Shown here: positions 51,275 through 61,244 of the stretch, piece after piece
Position numbering within the stretch: the first letter of the stretch is position 1
How the letters are laid out: each line of letters opens with the position of its first letter
Assembly: GCA_028289375.1 (NCBI GenBank)
Contig: JANQQK010000017.1
Span: 1 to 64,000 of the forward strand
Length of the DNA: 64,000 nucleotides
Source: Phycisphaerae bacterium
GTDB lineage: Bacteria > Planctomycetota > Phycisphaerae > UBA1845
Direction of reading: 5' to 3'
The notes under the pieces: model-generated
Databases searched by the model: none
The model's input: the letters and a program-made list of their open reading frames with translations, nothing else
Told to the model about the DNA's origin: nothing
Position numbers and translations under genes: made by a program

Positions 51275-54200
51275 ATGATACGTGTCGATGCAATCGACTC
51301 TGCATCCAGCAGGGCAGCGAATCTAGGGCCACGACGCAACGCACGCAACCGAAACGTGCGATTGAACATGGAAAACACCAAAACGCCGAAATCCCAACGA
51401 CGCGCATTCATCAAACCAAAAGGGCTTGGCATGCGCGAACATACCGACATCCGAAAACAGCTCGCAGATGCTGTTGAATTCCAGAAAGTGATGGCCTGCC
51501 AGTCTGTCAACATCCTCGCGCCACTCACCGAACTCATCGAAGACGACGACAGCTTCTACTTCGAGCACATCCCAGCCAGCTCGATCAACACCACTGCGCT
51601 GTTTGATCCTGCGTCAGACCCGACCGACACCGACACACTGCTCAACGCATCCACTTGCCTCCTCGATGCGCTTGCAACTGCCCACAATCCACCCGCCGGA
51701 CGACCCATCGTGCACGGTGGCATCTGCCCCGGCGTCGTCATGTTCGACGACGACAACAACCCATTGCTGACCGATTTTGGATGGGCACAGGCGATCAGCA
51801 AGACAATCAGCTCACAGGCTTACCTCAACCTTGCCGTCGGATTCGATCCCGAGCGACAAGCAGTCGTCTGGCGCATCCGCGACACCGACGACGCACGACA
51901 TGACGATCGCCTGTGCGGCTTCCTCGACCCGCAAAAATACGGCAATCGCCAGATCACCACGTTCGAGCAAAGCTCCGATGTCATCGCCGCCGCTTTCGTC
52001 CTCCATCTTCTCGCCGAACGCCGGCATCCTTACTTTCCTGACCATCCACACGCCCACAGGTTAGTCGCCACTTCCGAATTCCTCGGCATGTTCGCCTACG
52101 ACAACCGTCGCCGCGATGATCTCGCCAACGACGTAGATCCCAGGACCCGCGCATGGTGCGACACCATCGCCCAATGCCTCGAACGCTTCCCCAGAAATCG
52201 CCCATCTGCCACCGAAGCCCGCGACGCACTCGTCGCATCCGGCATCACCATCACCGAACCGGTCGCAAGGCTCGCCGCCATGATCGATGCCATCGCCAAC
52301 GCGGACGCACACCTCGTCTGGCCATTGGCGGACACGGTCGCCCGTCATGACCACGCAGACGAATCCGTCATCACCGCCGCCGAAGAGCGACGCCAATCCG
52401 CCGAACCCGACTACCTCCTCCGTCGTGCCGCCGATCTCCTAGAAACCGAAGATTGGTCCCGCGCCCGCACGCCCATTGAAGCAATACTGAATACCGACGA
52501 CGCTCCTCCCGACACACGCGCCGCCGCCGAAGCACGAAACATCGAGCTCGCCAACAGCTTCGAACTCAGCGCCGCCATTGCTCAATTCAAAAAGGACATT
52601 CAGAAATTCGATGACCGCGATCCTGTCGCCATCGTCGGCTTCCTCGATGGCCTGCTCGCCGAACTTGACACCCTTGCCGACAAACAGCCCGCCGCCGCCC
52701 ATGTCGTCGATCAGCTTCGCGAGCTCCACGAAGACGTCGCCTTCACGCTCGAATCGATGGCCGAGTTCGCCGAGCAACTGCAGCAAGAGAAAGACGCCGA
52801 CGCCCGCACGGCCCTCGACTGGTTGGCATCCATCACGGACGCCGTGAACGCCAACGAATTCAGCAACGCCGAATCGCTTCTCGCCGACCAGCCCGAAATC
52901 CGCCACTGGCCCGACAACGCGATCGAACAGCGCGACACGCTCCGGCGACAGGTCGACGAATTCCGCACCGCCGAACGCCAGCAGGCCGCCATCGACACCG
53001 ACCACGCCGCGGCACAGCAGTGGTTTGAAAATCTCACCAGCGCAGCACCCGCCGAAGACTGGCCCGCCGCCGCAGCCATCACCCGCGAAAAACCCACCCT
53101 CACCTATTGGCCCGAAACACTCCAACCACAAATCGACGAACTCGAACAGACCATCGCCGAGCAGGTTCGACGCATCGATGAGCACGAGCATGCACGGGAA
53201 TGGTCCGCACGTGTGGTGGCCGCCGTCGACGCGGAAGACTGGACCGCCGCCGTTGACATCTTTGCCCAACGTCCCGTTCTTGAGTATTGGCCCGAAGACG
53301 TCATCGAGCAGGAAGAGGCTTTCAAACCGGTCATCGCCGAAAACCAGGAAGCCATCGAACTCGATCGCCGCATCACCGTCGAGCATCACCGCCAAGCCAA
53401 TGAATGGCTGGACAAGGCTGAAAACCTATGCGAGCAGAAGCAGTGGGAACCCCTCCGCGAACTGCTCAATCACCCGCCCAAAATCGACCGCTGGCCGGAC
53501 GGCGTAAAAGACCGCGCGTCCGAGCTTGAAACCACCTGCCAGATCGAACTGACCGATCACCTGCTTCGCCAACTCGGCGAACGCACCCGCGCGGTCACCC
53601 TGCTGGCGGAACGCTTCGTGCGCGAATGCGCCCGCGAGTCCTTCGCCAAGTACGTCGACCCAAGCCTCATCGCCGTCAGCATCGAAAACGAATTGTTTAC
53701 CTCCACGATCGAAGGCGCCGACGGCCACGCCAATATGATCGTCAAGCTCGAACCAGCCGAATCGGAACTGGTCGAGGTCATGTCGGCCAATTTCGACTTC
53801 GCGCTCAATGTCGATTCGCCCCACGTGTTCGACGAATCCAACCGTCTCAGGCAGGCCATCCGATCCGCGCTGGGGTCCGCATTGCTGAAGCTGCAACAGC
53901 ACAGGCCGATTAACGCCGAACAGCGCCTTCGCCAAGGCCTCTTCCCCGACGCCCGCGTTCAGTTCGCGACACCGGAACAGACCGAGAAATCACAAGCCCA
54001 GATGATCCTCGTCGCGTCTGAGAGCGCACCGCTGACACTTGACGTCGCGCTCGTCTGGCATCCGGGCGAGTTGCGCTGGGTCTTCGCCGACCGTACCCGC
54101 GTGCAACGCCGACTCTGCGACATCGTTGCCGACTCCGTGCTCCAGCCGGTCCGGGATCAACTGCTCGACATCGCGCCCACATTCAAGGCGTACGACGACA

Positions 54201-57112
54201 TCCTTCGAATCGACGCTGCCCCGCCGGCCACGTTCAACGACTGGCAATTCAACGAGTCCGTCACGCTCGCCGCTCGACTTTCGATCCGCGCCGACGGCAA
54301 GACCGAATCTGCCGACGTCTTCGCTTTCCCGATGAATGTCGAAACACTCGGCACGGTAGACCTCAGCACCGAACTCATCGACGCCGAATCGAAACTGCAA
54401 TCCGTCATTGTCGAAATGCAGAAGACGTCCCAACAGCAGATCGCACAGGAGTTGGCCACACGTCTGACCAAGGGCAGCGTCAAACCGAACGTCACCGCGA
54501 CCCCCGCCGTCATCTCCGAACCGACCGACGAAATCGCCTTCCGCATCGATCTCAAACACCGAAAGCCCCTGCAACTGACGGCCAAGTGGCAACCAGCGTC
54601 GCTGGCATATCAGCTCGCCGAAGGCTGGCGTGACGAAATCAGCCGCCTCTCCGGTCCACCGAGCGCCTCCGAGCGAGTCCGTGCCGCCCTGGTCCCCGCA
54701 ATCGTCGGATTGATCGCCGTCGTCGCCCTTGGCGGTGGCGGCTATTACTACTACATCAACCGCCCTGCTCCTCCGCCAACGCAAGACGGCGGCCCAATCG
54801 CCCGAACGATCGACCCGCAGGAGAGTCTCAATCGCGACTTTGCCAGCCTCATCGACGAGACGCGGAACACCGTCACGGCGATCGGCCTGATCGCAGACGC
54901 CGCAGACCGCATCGTTCCCGATCAGTCCACGCCCGCAAGCGCAGATCCAATCATCGCGTACAGTGTCGCCGGACTTGAAAACCCCGAGGGCACAATCCGA
55001 CTCGAACACGATACGCGCACGGACAAATGGGCGCTGCGAACGGACGACGTCGCCGCGCTTGCGGCCAAACTCAACGCACTCGAACGCATCATGACCGCGT
55101 CGATCGCCGATCAACTCGACGACATCGCGCGCACCGCCGTCACAGGCGAACTCGCCTCATTCGTCACGCCATTGAACATCCGTGCGACCATGCAACCGGT
55201 CGACTGGACCCTCGGAAACGACAACGCCACCTGGTCCGCAGACGTCGCCGCCACGATCAACGTAGCCGACACACCAGCCGGCACCGACGCCTTCCAGGCC
55301 CCCTTCACGATTCGCGACGGTATCGCCGATCCTGGTGGCGCCAGCGCCAGTCTCATCGCGTCCACCGTCCGCACCATCGTCACCGACGAACTCATCGCGC
55401 GACAGCAGGACGCCCACCGCGCATGGATGGATCAGCTCGACGTGGCAGCCCTGCCACCCAACCCCTCGGTTACACCACCATCCGACGCACCATCACTGCG
55501 CACGCAGGTCGACGCCACGATCACCGTTGCACCGCTCCAACCCCGCACGTTCACCGCCCAGTGGGAGCCGGCCTCCCTCTCGTATCAGGGAAACACGCCC
55601 TGGCCCGTCGTCGTCGAACGAATCGGCCAAGCCACCCAACTGCTCGCGCTCGTCAACAACGAACTTCCCGCGGATCACTGGCTGTCCACCGGCTTGGGCG
55701 GTCGACGCATCGTTGAGACCGCCCCGCCAACCGGCACGATTCTCAACTGCATCACCGCCGCGCCCTGGGTTCCCGATCCTCAAACGCCCCCGCAAGTCCT
55801 AGACGAAGGCGATCAATTGGCCTTGCTCTTCGATCTCGCGAACGTGTACAGAGCCAGTGCAGAAAACCCCGACATCACGAAACTCGCCAAACCCCAATAT
55901 TGGCCACTGATCGAACGCTACTTCGAACTTGTCGCAGCCCCGACCCCGCTGACATCCCTGTCACCGGGTGAATTGTCCGGGATCACATCCAGCGGCGATG
56001 CAGGCCAGCGCGTCGCCAACGTCATCGCGCAGTTCCAACAACCCAACCGCATCGCCATTCCCGCCGCGCGTGTGATCGGCGAACCCGGGTTCCAGGCGCA
56101 ACCGATCCCCAGACTTGACCTTCCCTCCGAACTGACGTGGATTCCATCGCCCAATGCATCAGGGGAAAACATCAACACCAACGTGATCCTCGCTGCCATT
56201 ACAGAGGCCTCCCCGGTTGCAAGAGTCACCCGCTCCATCACGTTGAGTCCGACATCCGGCATTGACGCGACATGGACCAACCTGCCGCAACTCGCCAACA
56301 CGCTGGAAGACGTCATGCCCCGCATCGATGCGCTCGACGAACGCATCACATCCATGGGAGATCGCAAACCACTCGAAGATGAGCTTAACAACACCCTCGG
56401 CCAATCCGACACTCTCGACTTGAGCGGCGACCAGGCCCAAGCCATGCAATGGCTCAAGCGTATCTGGTCGGTCAAAGGTGCAACCCTCGACGTCAACGAC
56501 TTCTCATCGCTGTCCAGAGGACTTCGCAGGCAACTCGTCAATCGCGGCATGACCGTCGACCCGACCATCTTCGGCGAGTATTTCACCGGCGACACCACCA
56601 CGTTCGCAATCGTCTGGTCAGCGGGATTGGAGCGAAACGTCCCCATCAAGGAAGGCCCCATCCTCCTTCGACTCATCGGGAACGGCGAACCGCGAGCAGA
56701 CAATCAAGGCCTCTCACGCAACTCGATCGACATGGGACGCGCACTGGTCGGGCAACTGATCGATGCCGTGCAGAACGCTGTCGTCGCATTTGAATACCAG
56801 GAATCGGTATCGGCATTGCTTGGCGCCGATGATCGCCTGCTTCTCGTCGATCTCGCCAACCTGCGCTTCACCGATGGCGAGAAGAAATCCGTGATCCGCT
56901 CGCTCGAAGCATCACGTGGAACGGGCAGATTGTCCAAGCGATGGAACAGCCTCGCCCAACTATCCCCGTCCGACGGTTTCCGATGGGAACATCGCCTCGT
57001 GACGTCCTTGGCGAGCGCGGGCACCGTCTGGCAACCCATCAACCCCAACGCGCAGGACGACCCCAGACGATGGGCCTTGGAAGTCCTCGAAAACGCAAGA
57101 ACAGGTCAGTAG
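51275..57112 (+). CDS. Giant membrane-spanning pseudokinase, candidate T6SS regulator
   Basis: This 1945-aa protein has four parts. Residues ~30-330 resemble a Ser/Thr kinase, with RAFIK (beta-3-like Lys), PIVHGGICPGVVMF in place of HRDxxxxN, and DFGWA near 166. The catalytic-loop Asp is replaced by Gly, implying a pseudokinase. Residues ~505-760 contain four tandem ~65-residue helical repeats ending in a WP motif (RHWPD, TYWPE, EYWPE, DRWPD). A membrane helix lies near 1139-1158 (IVGLIAVVALGGGGYYYY), then a ~790-residue exported part. A module ending in WQPASLAYQ or WEPASLSYQ appears on both sides of this helix. The start is uncertain (51275, 51368 or 51431). The C-terminal region shows no VWA domain, unlike PpkA. 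It is divergent from the T6SS cluster. Confidence 0.7.
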   Translation: MIRVDAIDSASSRAANLGPRRNARNRNVRLNMENTKTPKSQRRAFIKPKGLGMREHTDIRKQLADAVEFQKVMACQSVNILAPLTELIEDDDSFYFEHIPASSINTTALFDPASDPTDTDTLLNASTCLLDALATAHNPPAGRPIVHGGICPGVVMFDDDNNPLLTDFGWAQAISKTISSQAYLNLAVGFDPERQAVVWRIRDTDDARHDDRLCGFLDPQKYGNRQITTFEQSSDVIAAAFVLHLLAERRHPYFPDHPHAHRLVATSEFLGMFAYDNRRRDDLANDVDPRTRAWCDTIAQCLERFPRNRPSATEARDALVASGITITEPVARLAAMIDAIANADAHLVWPLADTVARHDHADESVITAAEERRQSAEPDYLLRRAADLLETEDWSRARTPIEAILNTDDAPPDTRAAAEARNIELANSFELSAAIAQFKKDIQKFDDRDPVAIVGFLDGLLAELDTLADKQPAAAHVVDQLRELHEDVAFTLESMAEFAEQLQQEKDADARTALDWLASITDAVNANEFSNAESLLADQPEIRHWPDNAIEQRDTLRRQVDEFRTAERQQAAIDTDHAAAQQWFENLTSAAPAEDWPAAAAITREKPTLTYWPETLQPQIDELEQTIAEQVRRIDEHEHAREWSARVVAAVDAEDWTAAVDIFAQRPVLEYWPEDVIEQEEAFKPVIAENQEAIELDRRITVEHHRQANEWLDKAENLCEQKQWEPLRELLNHPPKIDRWPDGVKDRASELETTCQIELTDHLLRQLGERTRAVTLLAERFVRECARESFAKYVDPSLIAVSIENELFTSTIEGADGHANMIVKLEPAESELVEVMSANFDFALNVDSPHVFDESNRLRQAIRSALGSALLKLQQHRPINAEQRLRQGLFPDARVQFATPEQTEKSQAQMILVASESAPLTLDVALVWHPGELRWVFADRTRVQRRLCDIVADSVLQPVRDQLLDIAPTFKAYDDILRIDAAPPATFNDWQFNESVTLAARLSIRADGKTESADVFAFPMNVETLGTVDLSTELIDAESKLQSVIVEMQKTSQQQIAQELATRLTKGSVKPNVTATPAVISEPTDEIAFRIDLKHRKPLQLTAKWQPASLAYQLAEGWRDEISRLSGPPSASERVRAALVPAIVGLIAVVALGGGGYYYYINRPAPPPTQDGGPIARTIDPQESLNRDFASLIDETRNTVTAIGLIADAADRIVPDQSTPASADPIIAYSVAGLENPEGTIRLEHDTRTDKWALRTDDVAALAAKLNALERIMTASIADQLDDIARTAVTGELASFVTPLNIRATMQPVDWTLGNDNATWSADVAATINVADTPAGTDAFQAPFTIRDGIADPGGASASLIASTVRTIVTDELIARQQDAHRAWMDQLDVAALPPNPSVTPPSDAPSLRTQVDATITVAPLQPRTFTAQWEPASLSYQGNTPWPVVVERIGQATQLLALVNNELPADHWLSTGLGGRRIVETAPPTGTILNCITAAPWVPDPQTPPQVLDEGDQLALLFDLANVYRASAENPDITKLAKPQYWPLIERYFELVAAPTPLTSLSPGELSGITSSGDAGQRVANVIAQFQQPNRIAIPAARVIGEPGFQAQPIPRLDLPSELTWIPSPNASGENINTNVILAAITEASPVARVTRSITLSPTSGIDATWTNLPQLANTLEDVMPRIDALDERITSMGDRKPLEDELNNTLGQSDTLDLSGDQAQAMQWLKRIWSVKGATLDVNDFSSLSRGLRRQLVNRGMTVDPTIFGEYFTGDTTTFAIVWSAGLERNVPIKEGPILLRLIGNGEPRADNQGLSRNSIDMGRALVGQLIDAVQNAVVAFEYQESVSALLGADDRLLLVDLANLRFTDGEKKSVIRSLEASRGTGRLSKRWNSLAQLSPSDGFRWEHRLVTSLASAGTVWQPINPNAQDDPRRWALEVLENARTGQ

Positions 57113-57128
57113 AAATCGGACTCAGAAG

Positions 57129-57569
57129 CTACCGCGAACCCGGACCGTGCATGTAATCCTGCAGGTAGTCGATCGTCTCCTGCTGCACGCGGTTCTGAAG
57201 GGCCATGATGTCACCGATCGAGATCATGCCGATCAGTTTGCCCTCCTCGACGATGGGCAGGTGGCGGATGCGTTTCTCGGTCATCACGCTCGAGACTTCT
57301 TCAATCGCCGATGACGACTTGCCGCACGCCACCGGCGTCGTCATGACGTCCTTGATATGCGTCGCCGCAGGATCCTTGTGCTGAGCCACCACCCGATTCA
57401 GCACATCCCGCTCCGTGAACATGCCGACGACCGCCTCATCACGCACGACAACCAACGAACCGATGTGCCGGTCACTCATGATCCGAGCCGCGTCCATCAC
57501 CGTCGCATCCCCCGTGATGGTGGCCACAGGTTCAGTGCGCTTTTGCAGAATCTCTTTCACTATGTGCAT
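57129..57569 (-). CDS. Two-CBS-domain protein
   Basis: CBS pairs bind adenosine nucleotides or similar ligands and often regulate enzymes or transporters. The 146-aa protein is almost entirely two CBS repeats (~1-60 and ~68-135), with SDRHIGSLVVVRD and MTEKRIRHLPIVEEGKLIGMISIGD. A start at MHIVKEIL is preferred over a frame to 57626 because GGAG precedes it and upstream residues are not conserved. It is convergent with the pseudokinase gene, 17 bp apart, and 108 bp downstream of trxB, with which it may be co-transcribed. Confidence 0.88.
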   Translation of the reverse strand: MHIVKEILQKRTEPVATITGDATVMDAARIMSDRHIGSLVVVRDEAVVGMFTERDVLNRVVAQHKDPAATHIKDVMTTPVACGKSSSAIEEVSSVMTEKRIRHLPIVEEGKLIGMISIGDIMALQNRVQQETIDYLQDYMHGPGSR

Positions 57570-57676
57570 GTTCAGCCAACTCCAACACGAAAGACATGCA
57601 GGACCACGTCGCAGCGGACCGTTCATGCATCATCTTATCACACAGCGGCAGGATGCAAGGAAATTTCCAACCGCGT

Positions 57677-58714
57677 CTAATGCACACCCTGATCAGCCAG
57701 CCAACGCTCCGCATCCAGCGCAGCCTTGCATCCCATACCCGCAGCCGTCACCGCCTGACGATACTCCGCATCCGCCAGGTCCCCCGCAGCAAATACCCCC
57801 TCCACATTCGTCAACGAACGCGGGGGATTCTGCAGAACGACATACTTCTTGTCATCAAGTTCGATCTGCCCCTCCAGGAACTGCGTCGCAGGCGTGTGGC
57901 CGATCGCGGCAAAGAAACCGCGACATTCCAGCGTGCTGACTTCATCGCTCTTGACGTTCCGCAGCTTCACACCCGTCACAGATTCATCGCCCAGGATGTC
58001 CTCAACCACGGAGTTCCACACAACTTCGATCTTGTCGTTCTCCAGAACACGATCAGCCATGATCTTCGACGCACGAAACTCATCACGTCGTAGAATCATG
58101 TACACCTTGCTGCCAAACTTCGACAGGTAGCTCGCCTCCTCGCAGGCCGAATCACCACCGCCAACCACCACCAGCGGCTGATCGCGAAAAATCGGCAACG
58201 CCCCGTCACACACCGCACACGCACTCACCCCGCCACCGCTCTGCGCCAGACGCTTCTCATTCTCCAATCCCAGCCAGTTGGCCGTCGCCCCCGTCGCGAG
58301 AATGACCGAGTGCGCCAGGATCAGCTCATCCTTGTCGCTCCAGATCTTGAACGGTCGTTCGGAAAAATCGACCTTCGACGCATCCTGATAAACATACAGA
58401 TGGCCGCCATGCTCATCCGGTTCCGGATTCTGACCGTTGTCGGTCATGACGCGCGTGCCGAAACGCAACGCCTGCTTCTCAAACAACGCCATCATCGCCT
58501 TGCCATCAACACCCTCCGGAAAACCCGGATAGTTCTCGACATCCGTCGTCATCATCAACTGACCGCCCGGCATGATCGTCGACGGAATGGTCTTCGGCCG
58601 CCCCGCGAACACCAACGGATTCAGATTCGCACGCGCCGCGTAAATCGCCGCCGTCCACCCAGCCGGCCCCGAACCGATGATCACCACATTCTCGATATGT
58701 CCGTTGTCACCCAT
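57677..58714 (-). CDS. trxB: Thioredoxin reductase
   Basis: This NADPH-dependent flavoprotein reduces thioredoxin in the cytoplasm. The 345-aa protein has an FAD-binding GSGPAGWTAAIYAARA (14-29), a redox pair CAVC at 166-169, NADPH-binding VVVGGGDSACEEASYLSKF, and GVFAAGDLAD near the C-terminus. An insertion around 95-115 (NPEPDEHGGHLYVYQ) is longer than in E. coli TrxB. The GGAG upstream supports the ATG at 58714. The CBS gene follows on the same strand. Length is slightly above the usual 310-320. Confidence 0.93.
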   Translation of the reverse strand: MGDNGHIENVVIIGSGPAGWTAAIYAARANLNPLVFAGRPKTIPSTIMPGGQLMMTTDVENYPGFPEGVDGKAMMALFEKQALRFGTRVMTDNGQNPEPDEHGGHLYVYQDASKVDFSERPFKIWSDKDELILAHSVILATGATANWLGLENEKRLAQSGGGVSACAVCDGALPIFRDQPLVVVGGGDSACEEASYLSKFGSKVYMILRRDEFRASKIMADRVLENDKIEVVWNSVVEDILGDESVTGVKLRNVKSDEVSTLECRGFFAAIGHTPATQFLEGQIELDDKKYVVLQNPPRSLTNVEGVFAAGDLADAEYRQAVTAAGMGCKAALDAERWLADQGVH

Positions 58715-58798
58715 GGATGCAAAACTCCGCTTCTATCGCACCGTCTCTGTCAATGGCTGGATGATAGTCCGCTGAGCATGTCAGGCAAGTTGGGCGCG

Positions 58799-61213
58799 TC
58801 AGGGCACAAACGCACCTGTAAGGACCACGCCGCGACCCGTGATCACATCGCCATCGCGTACCGCGACGACCCGCGGCATCAGACCATTTCGCCCCACGCC
58901 GCACACGTCGTCATGTTCACAAATCACTCCGTCCCCGTCGCGATCCGTGCCCGCCACCAGCATGTAACGACCGGGCGGAACCATGGCAAACGTATAGTCG
59001 CCCCCACCACGCAGATCGATCTCAACACGCGCGATCTCCGACCCATCCCCGATCGAGCGCAGCTGGATGATCACGGTTTCAGCCAGCGGTGCTGGGTCGC
59101 CGACGTTCAGCACGACATCAACGTGCTCACCATCAGCATTTGCCGTTTCAACGTCCACGGTTGCTCGGTAGACCCCATCAGCCAGACCGCGCACATCCGC
59201 CGTCAACGCGATCCGGCCAATCGTCGTATCAGCCGCCCCGCCCGTCGTCGCGACCGTCAACCAATCCGCGTCGACCGACACCTGATCGACCCGGACAACG
59301 CCCTCGCCATCATTGCCGATGGCGACCTCACCACGCGCATTCTCGTCAGTCAACAGCACAACGGTTTCAGACACGGACACCAACGGATGACCGGACGCAC
59401 ACTCCGCCGCCGCACGCCGCACCGCCACCGACGCATCCACGATCCCTGTGCCGAACAAATCATCCTCCCCGAAGTCCCCGATATCCCGCGCCGAATCAAG
59501 CAGAACCGACCGCACCTGCGAAGGCGTCAATTCCGGACACTCACCGAGCACCAACGCCGCCACGCCAGAGACATGCGCCGCCGCAAAACTCGTCCCCTCA
59601 ACACGCCCGTACCCCAACGCCAACGTCCCCGACTCCTCACGACCGGTCGCAAACGTGCTCACGATGCCGTCGTTCTCGCCGTCAGCGTCCAGATCCGAAT
59701 CGACGTCACCCCCAGGTGCAACCAGATCAACCCAGGGCCCGAAGTTCGTGTAATCCGTGATATTCTCGCTCCCGTCGATCGCCCCAACGGCGATGACATC
59801 CGCGAATGCACTCGGAAAGTTTGGAATGCTGCTCGCGTTGTTCCCAACCGAACCGACCACGACCACGCCCGCAGCCGTCGCATCCTCGATCGCCATCCGC
59901 AGACACACCGGTTCCGGCTGATCCGGTCGCCGCGCGATGCTCAGGTTAATCACATCCGCCCGCCGCTCCGGCAACACCCCCGACGCATTCTCCAAACCCG
60001 CCGCGTAGCGGACCGCCTCGACCAGATCGAAATTGGCCGCCAACCCTGCCAACCCGAATGCTCGAACCGGCAGAATCCGCGTCCGCCACGTGATCCCCGA
60101 CACACCGATCCCGTTGTTCGTGCTGGCCGCGATGATCCCCGAGATGTGCGTGCCGTGATACGTCCCGCCATCGCTGCTCGGTCGATCGCCCGGATCGGTT
60201 GCATCACCATCGCGACGATCCCCGTCCAAACTGCCCGCCACGTCGGAGACAAAATCATACCCCGACAGCAACCGACCCATCAGGTCCGGATGGTCAAACC
60301 GAACGCCCGAATCGATGACCGCCACCACCACGTCGTCACACCCCACCGAAACGTCCCACGCCTCTTCCATCCGCATGGTCTGCAGATTCGGCTGCATGGA
60401 AAACATCGGATCATTAGGCCTGACCGCAAGTTCAAACGCATCGTTTGCCTCGACCGCCATCACACCCGCACATTGGTTGACACACGAATATCGACCCTCA
60501 TGATCGACCACCACATGCAGCAACCCAGACGGCGAACGATCAACGATCGACGCTCCGCAATCCGTGACACACGCAACGGCTGAATCAAGTCGCGAGCTGT
60601 CAACCATCACCAGCCAGTCTGTTCCTTCCGGCACCGACGCCCTCGAAACGGCAGACGTCGCAATGGATTCCGCGTTGACAGCACCGATTTCCTCATCAAG
60701 CGCCGTGATTGTCACCGCATATGCCACCGACCGGTCGGAATACACGAGCACCCGAGCCTCGCCGGAAAGCGTCAGATTCGCATCGAATTCGCGACCCGCC
60801 GCCACCGCCAGTGACTCAAGCGGACCCGGGACCGTACCTCGAACCTCCAGCTCCAACGCCGTGTAATTCTCACCCGGATGAACCGCACCACCGGTGATCC
60901 GAACCGGCAATGTCCCTTCCACACTCAGATAGAACGCATCCTCCATGTCGTACCCAATCTGCCCGACGATCGTGACCTGGACCCCAGCCGCCAATGACAT
61001 CACCGCCCCATTCAGCGACGCCACATCCGTCACCACTCGCTCCTCCGGCGCATCCACCGCCACCACCCGGCCGCCGATCTCCCCCGGTCTCGGGCCGCAC
61101 CCGGACACTGCACATCCAATGGCGACCATCAGCCCGCACACCCACATTTTGGCCCGACAAACCCAAGCCAGTGAACAAGTTACGCCAATTTGACCGATAA
61201 ACAGGCCAGTCAT
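58799..61213 (-). CDS. Subtilisin-family (S8) serine peptidase lipoprotein
   Basis: This 804-aa lipoprotein has a lipobox VSGC about residue 39. The subtilisin catalytic triad is visible: Asp in VVVAVIDSGVRFDHPDL (about 298), His in YHGTHISGII (about 352), and Ser in GTSFAAAHVSG (about 536). The oxyanion Asn lies in VGSVGNNAS. A ~230-residue N-terminal region and a C-terminal beta-rich domain (Ig/PPC-like, ~590-804, ending RYMLVAGTDRDGDGVICEH) flank it. The start is uncertain: the ATG at 61213 gives a basic n-region before the hydrophobic core, while the ATG at 61147 would not. It is divergent from the metallopeptidase lipoprotein gene, 31 bp away. Confidence 0.88.
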   Translation of the reverse strand: MTGLFIGQIGVTCSLAWVCRAKMWVCGLMVAIGCAVSGCGPRPGEIGGRVVAVDAPEERVVTDVASLNGAVMSLAAGVQVTIVGQIGYDMEDAFYLSVEGTLPVRITGGAVHPGENYTALELEVRGTVPGPLESLAVAAGREFDANLTLSGEARVLVYSDRSVAYAVTITALDEEIGAVNAESIATSAVSRASVPEGTDWLVMVDSSRLDSAVACVTDCGASIVDRSPSGLLHVVVDHEGRYSCVNQCAGVMAVEANDAFELAVRPNDPMFSMQPNLQTMRMEEAWDVSVGCDDVVVAVIDSGVRFDHPDLMGRLLSGYDFVSDVAGSLDGDRRDGDATDPGDRPSSDGGTYHGTHISGIIAASTNNGIGVSGITWRTRILPVRAFGLAGLAANFDLVEAVRYAAGLENASGVLPERRADVINLSIARRPDQPEPVCLRMAIEDATAAGVVVVGSVGNNASSIPNFPSAFADVIAVGAIDGSENITDYTNFGPWVDLVAPGGDVDSDLDADGENDGIVSTFATGREESGTLALGYGRVEGTSFAAAHVSGVAALVLGECPELTPSQVRSVLLDSARDIGDFGEDDLFGTGIVDASVAVRRAAAECASGHPLVSVSETVVLLTDENARGEVAIGNDGEGVVRVDQVSVDADWLTVATTGGAADTTIGRIALTADVRGLADGVYRATVDVETANADGEHVDVVLNVGDPAPLAETVIIQLRSIGDGSEIARVEIDLRGGGDYTFAMVPPGRYMLVAGTDRDGDGVICEHDDVCGVGRNGLMPRVVAVRDGDVITGRGVVLTGAFVP

Positions 61214-61244
61214 AGACTCACGGCAACATCCAACGGAAGACCCG

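Noticed and set aside
53990..55114. 374-codon minus-strand frame within the pseudokinase gene
   Set aside because: Complement of the plus-strand gene; Gly/Asp/Val-rich with no domain.
58310..60583. 757-codon plus-strand frame opposite trxB and the S8 protease gene
   Set aside because: Spans the intergenic region and two genes in antisense; very Arg/His-rich.
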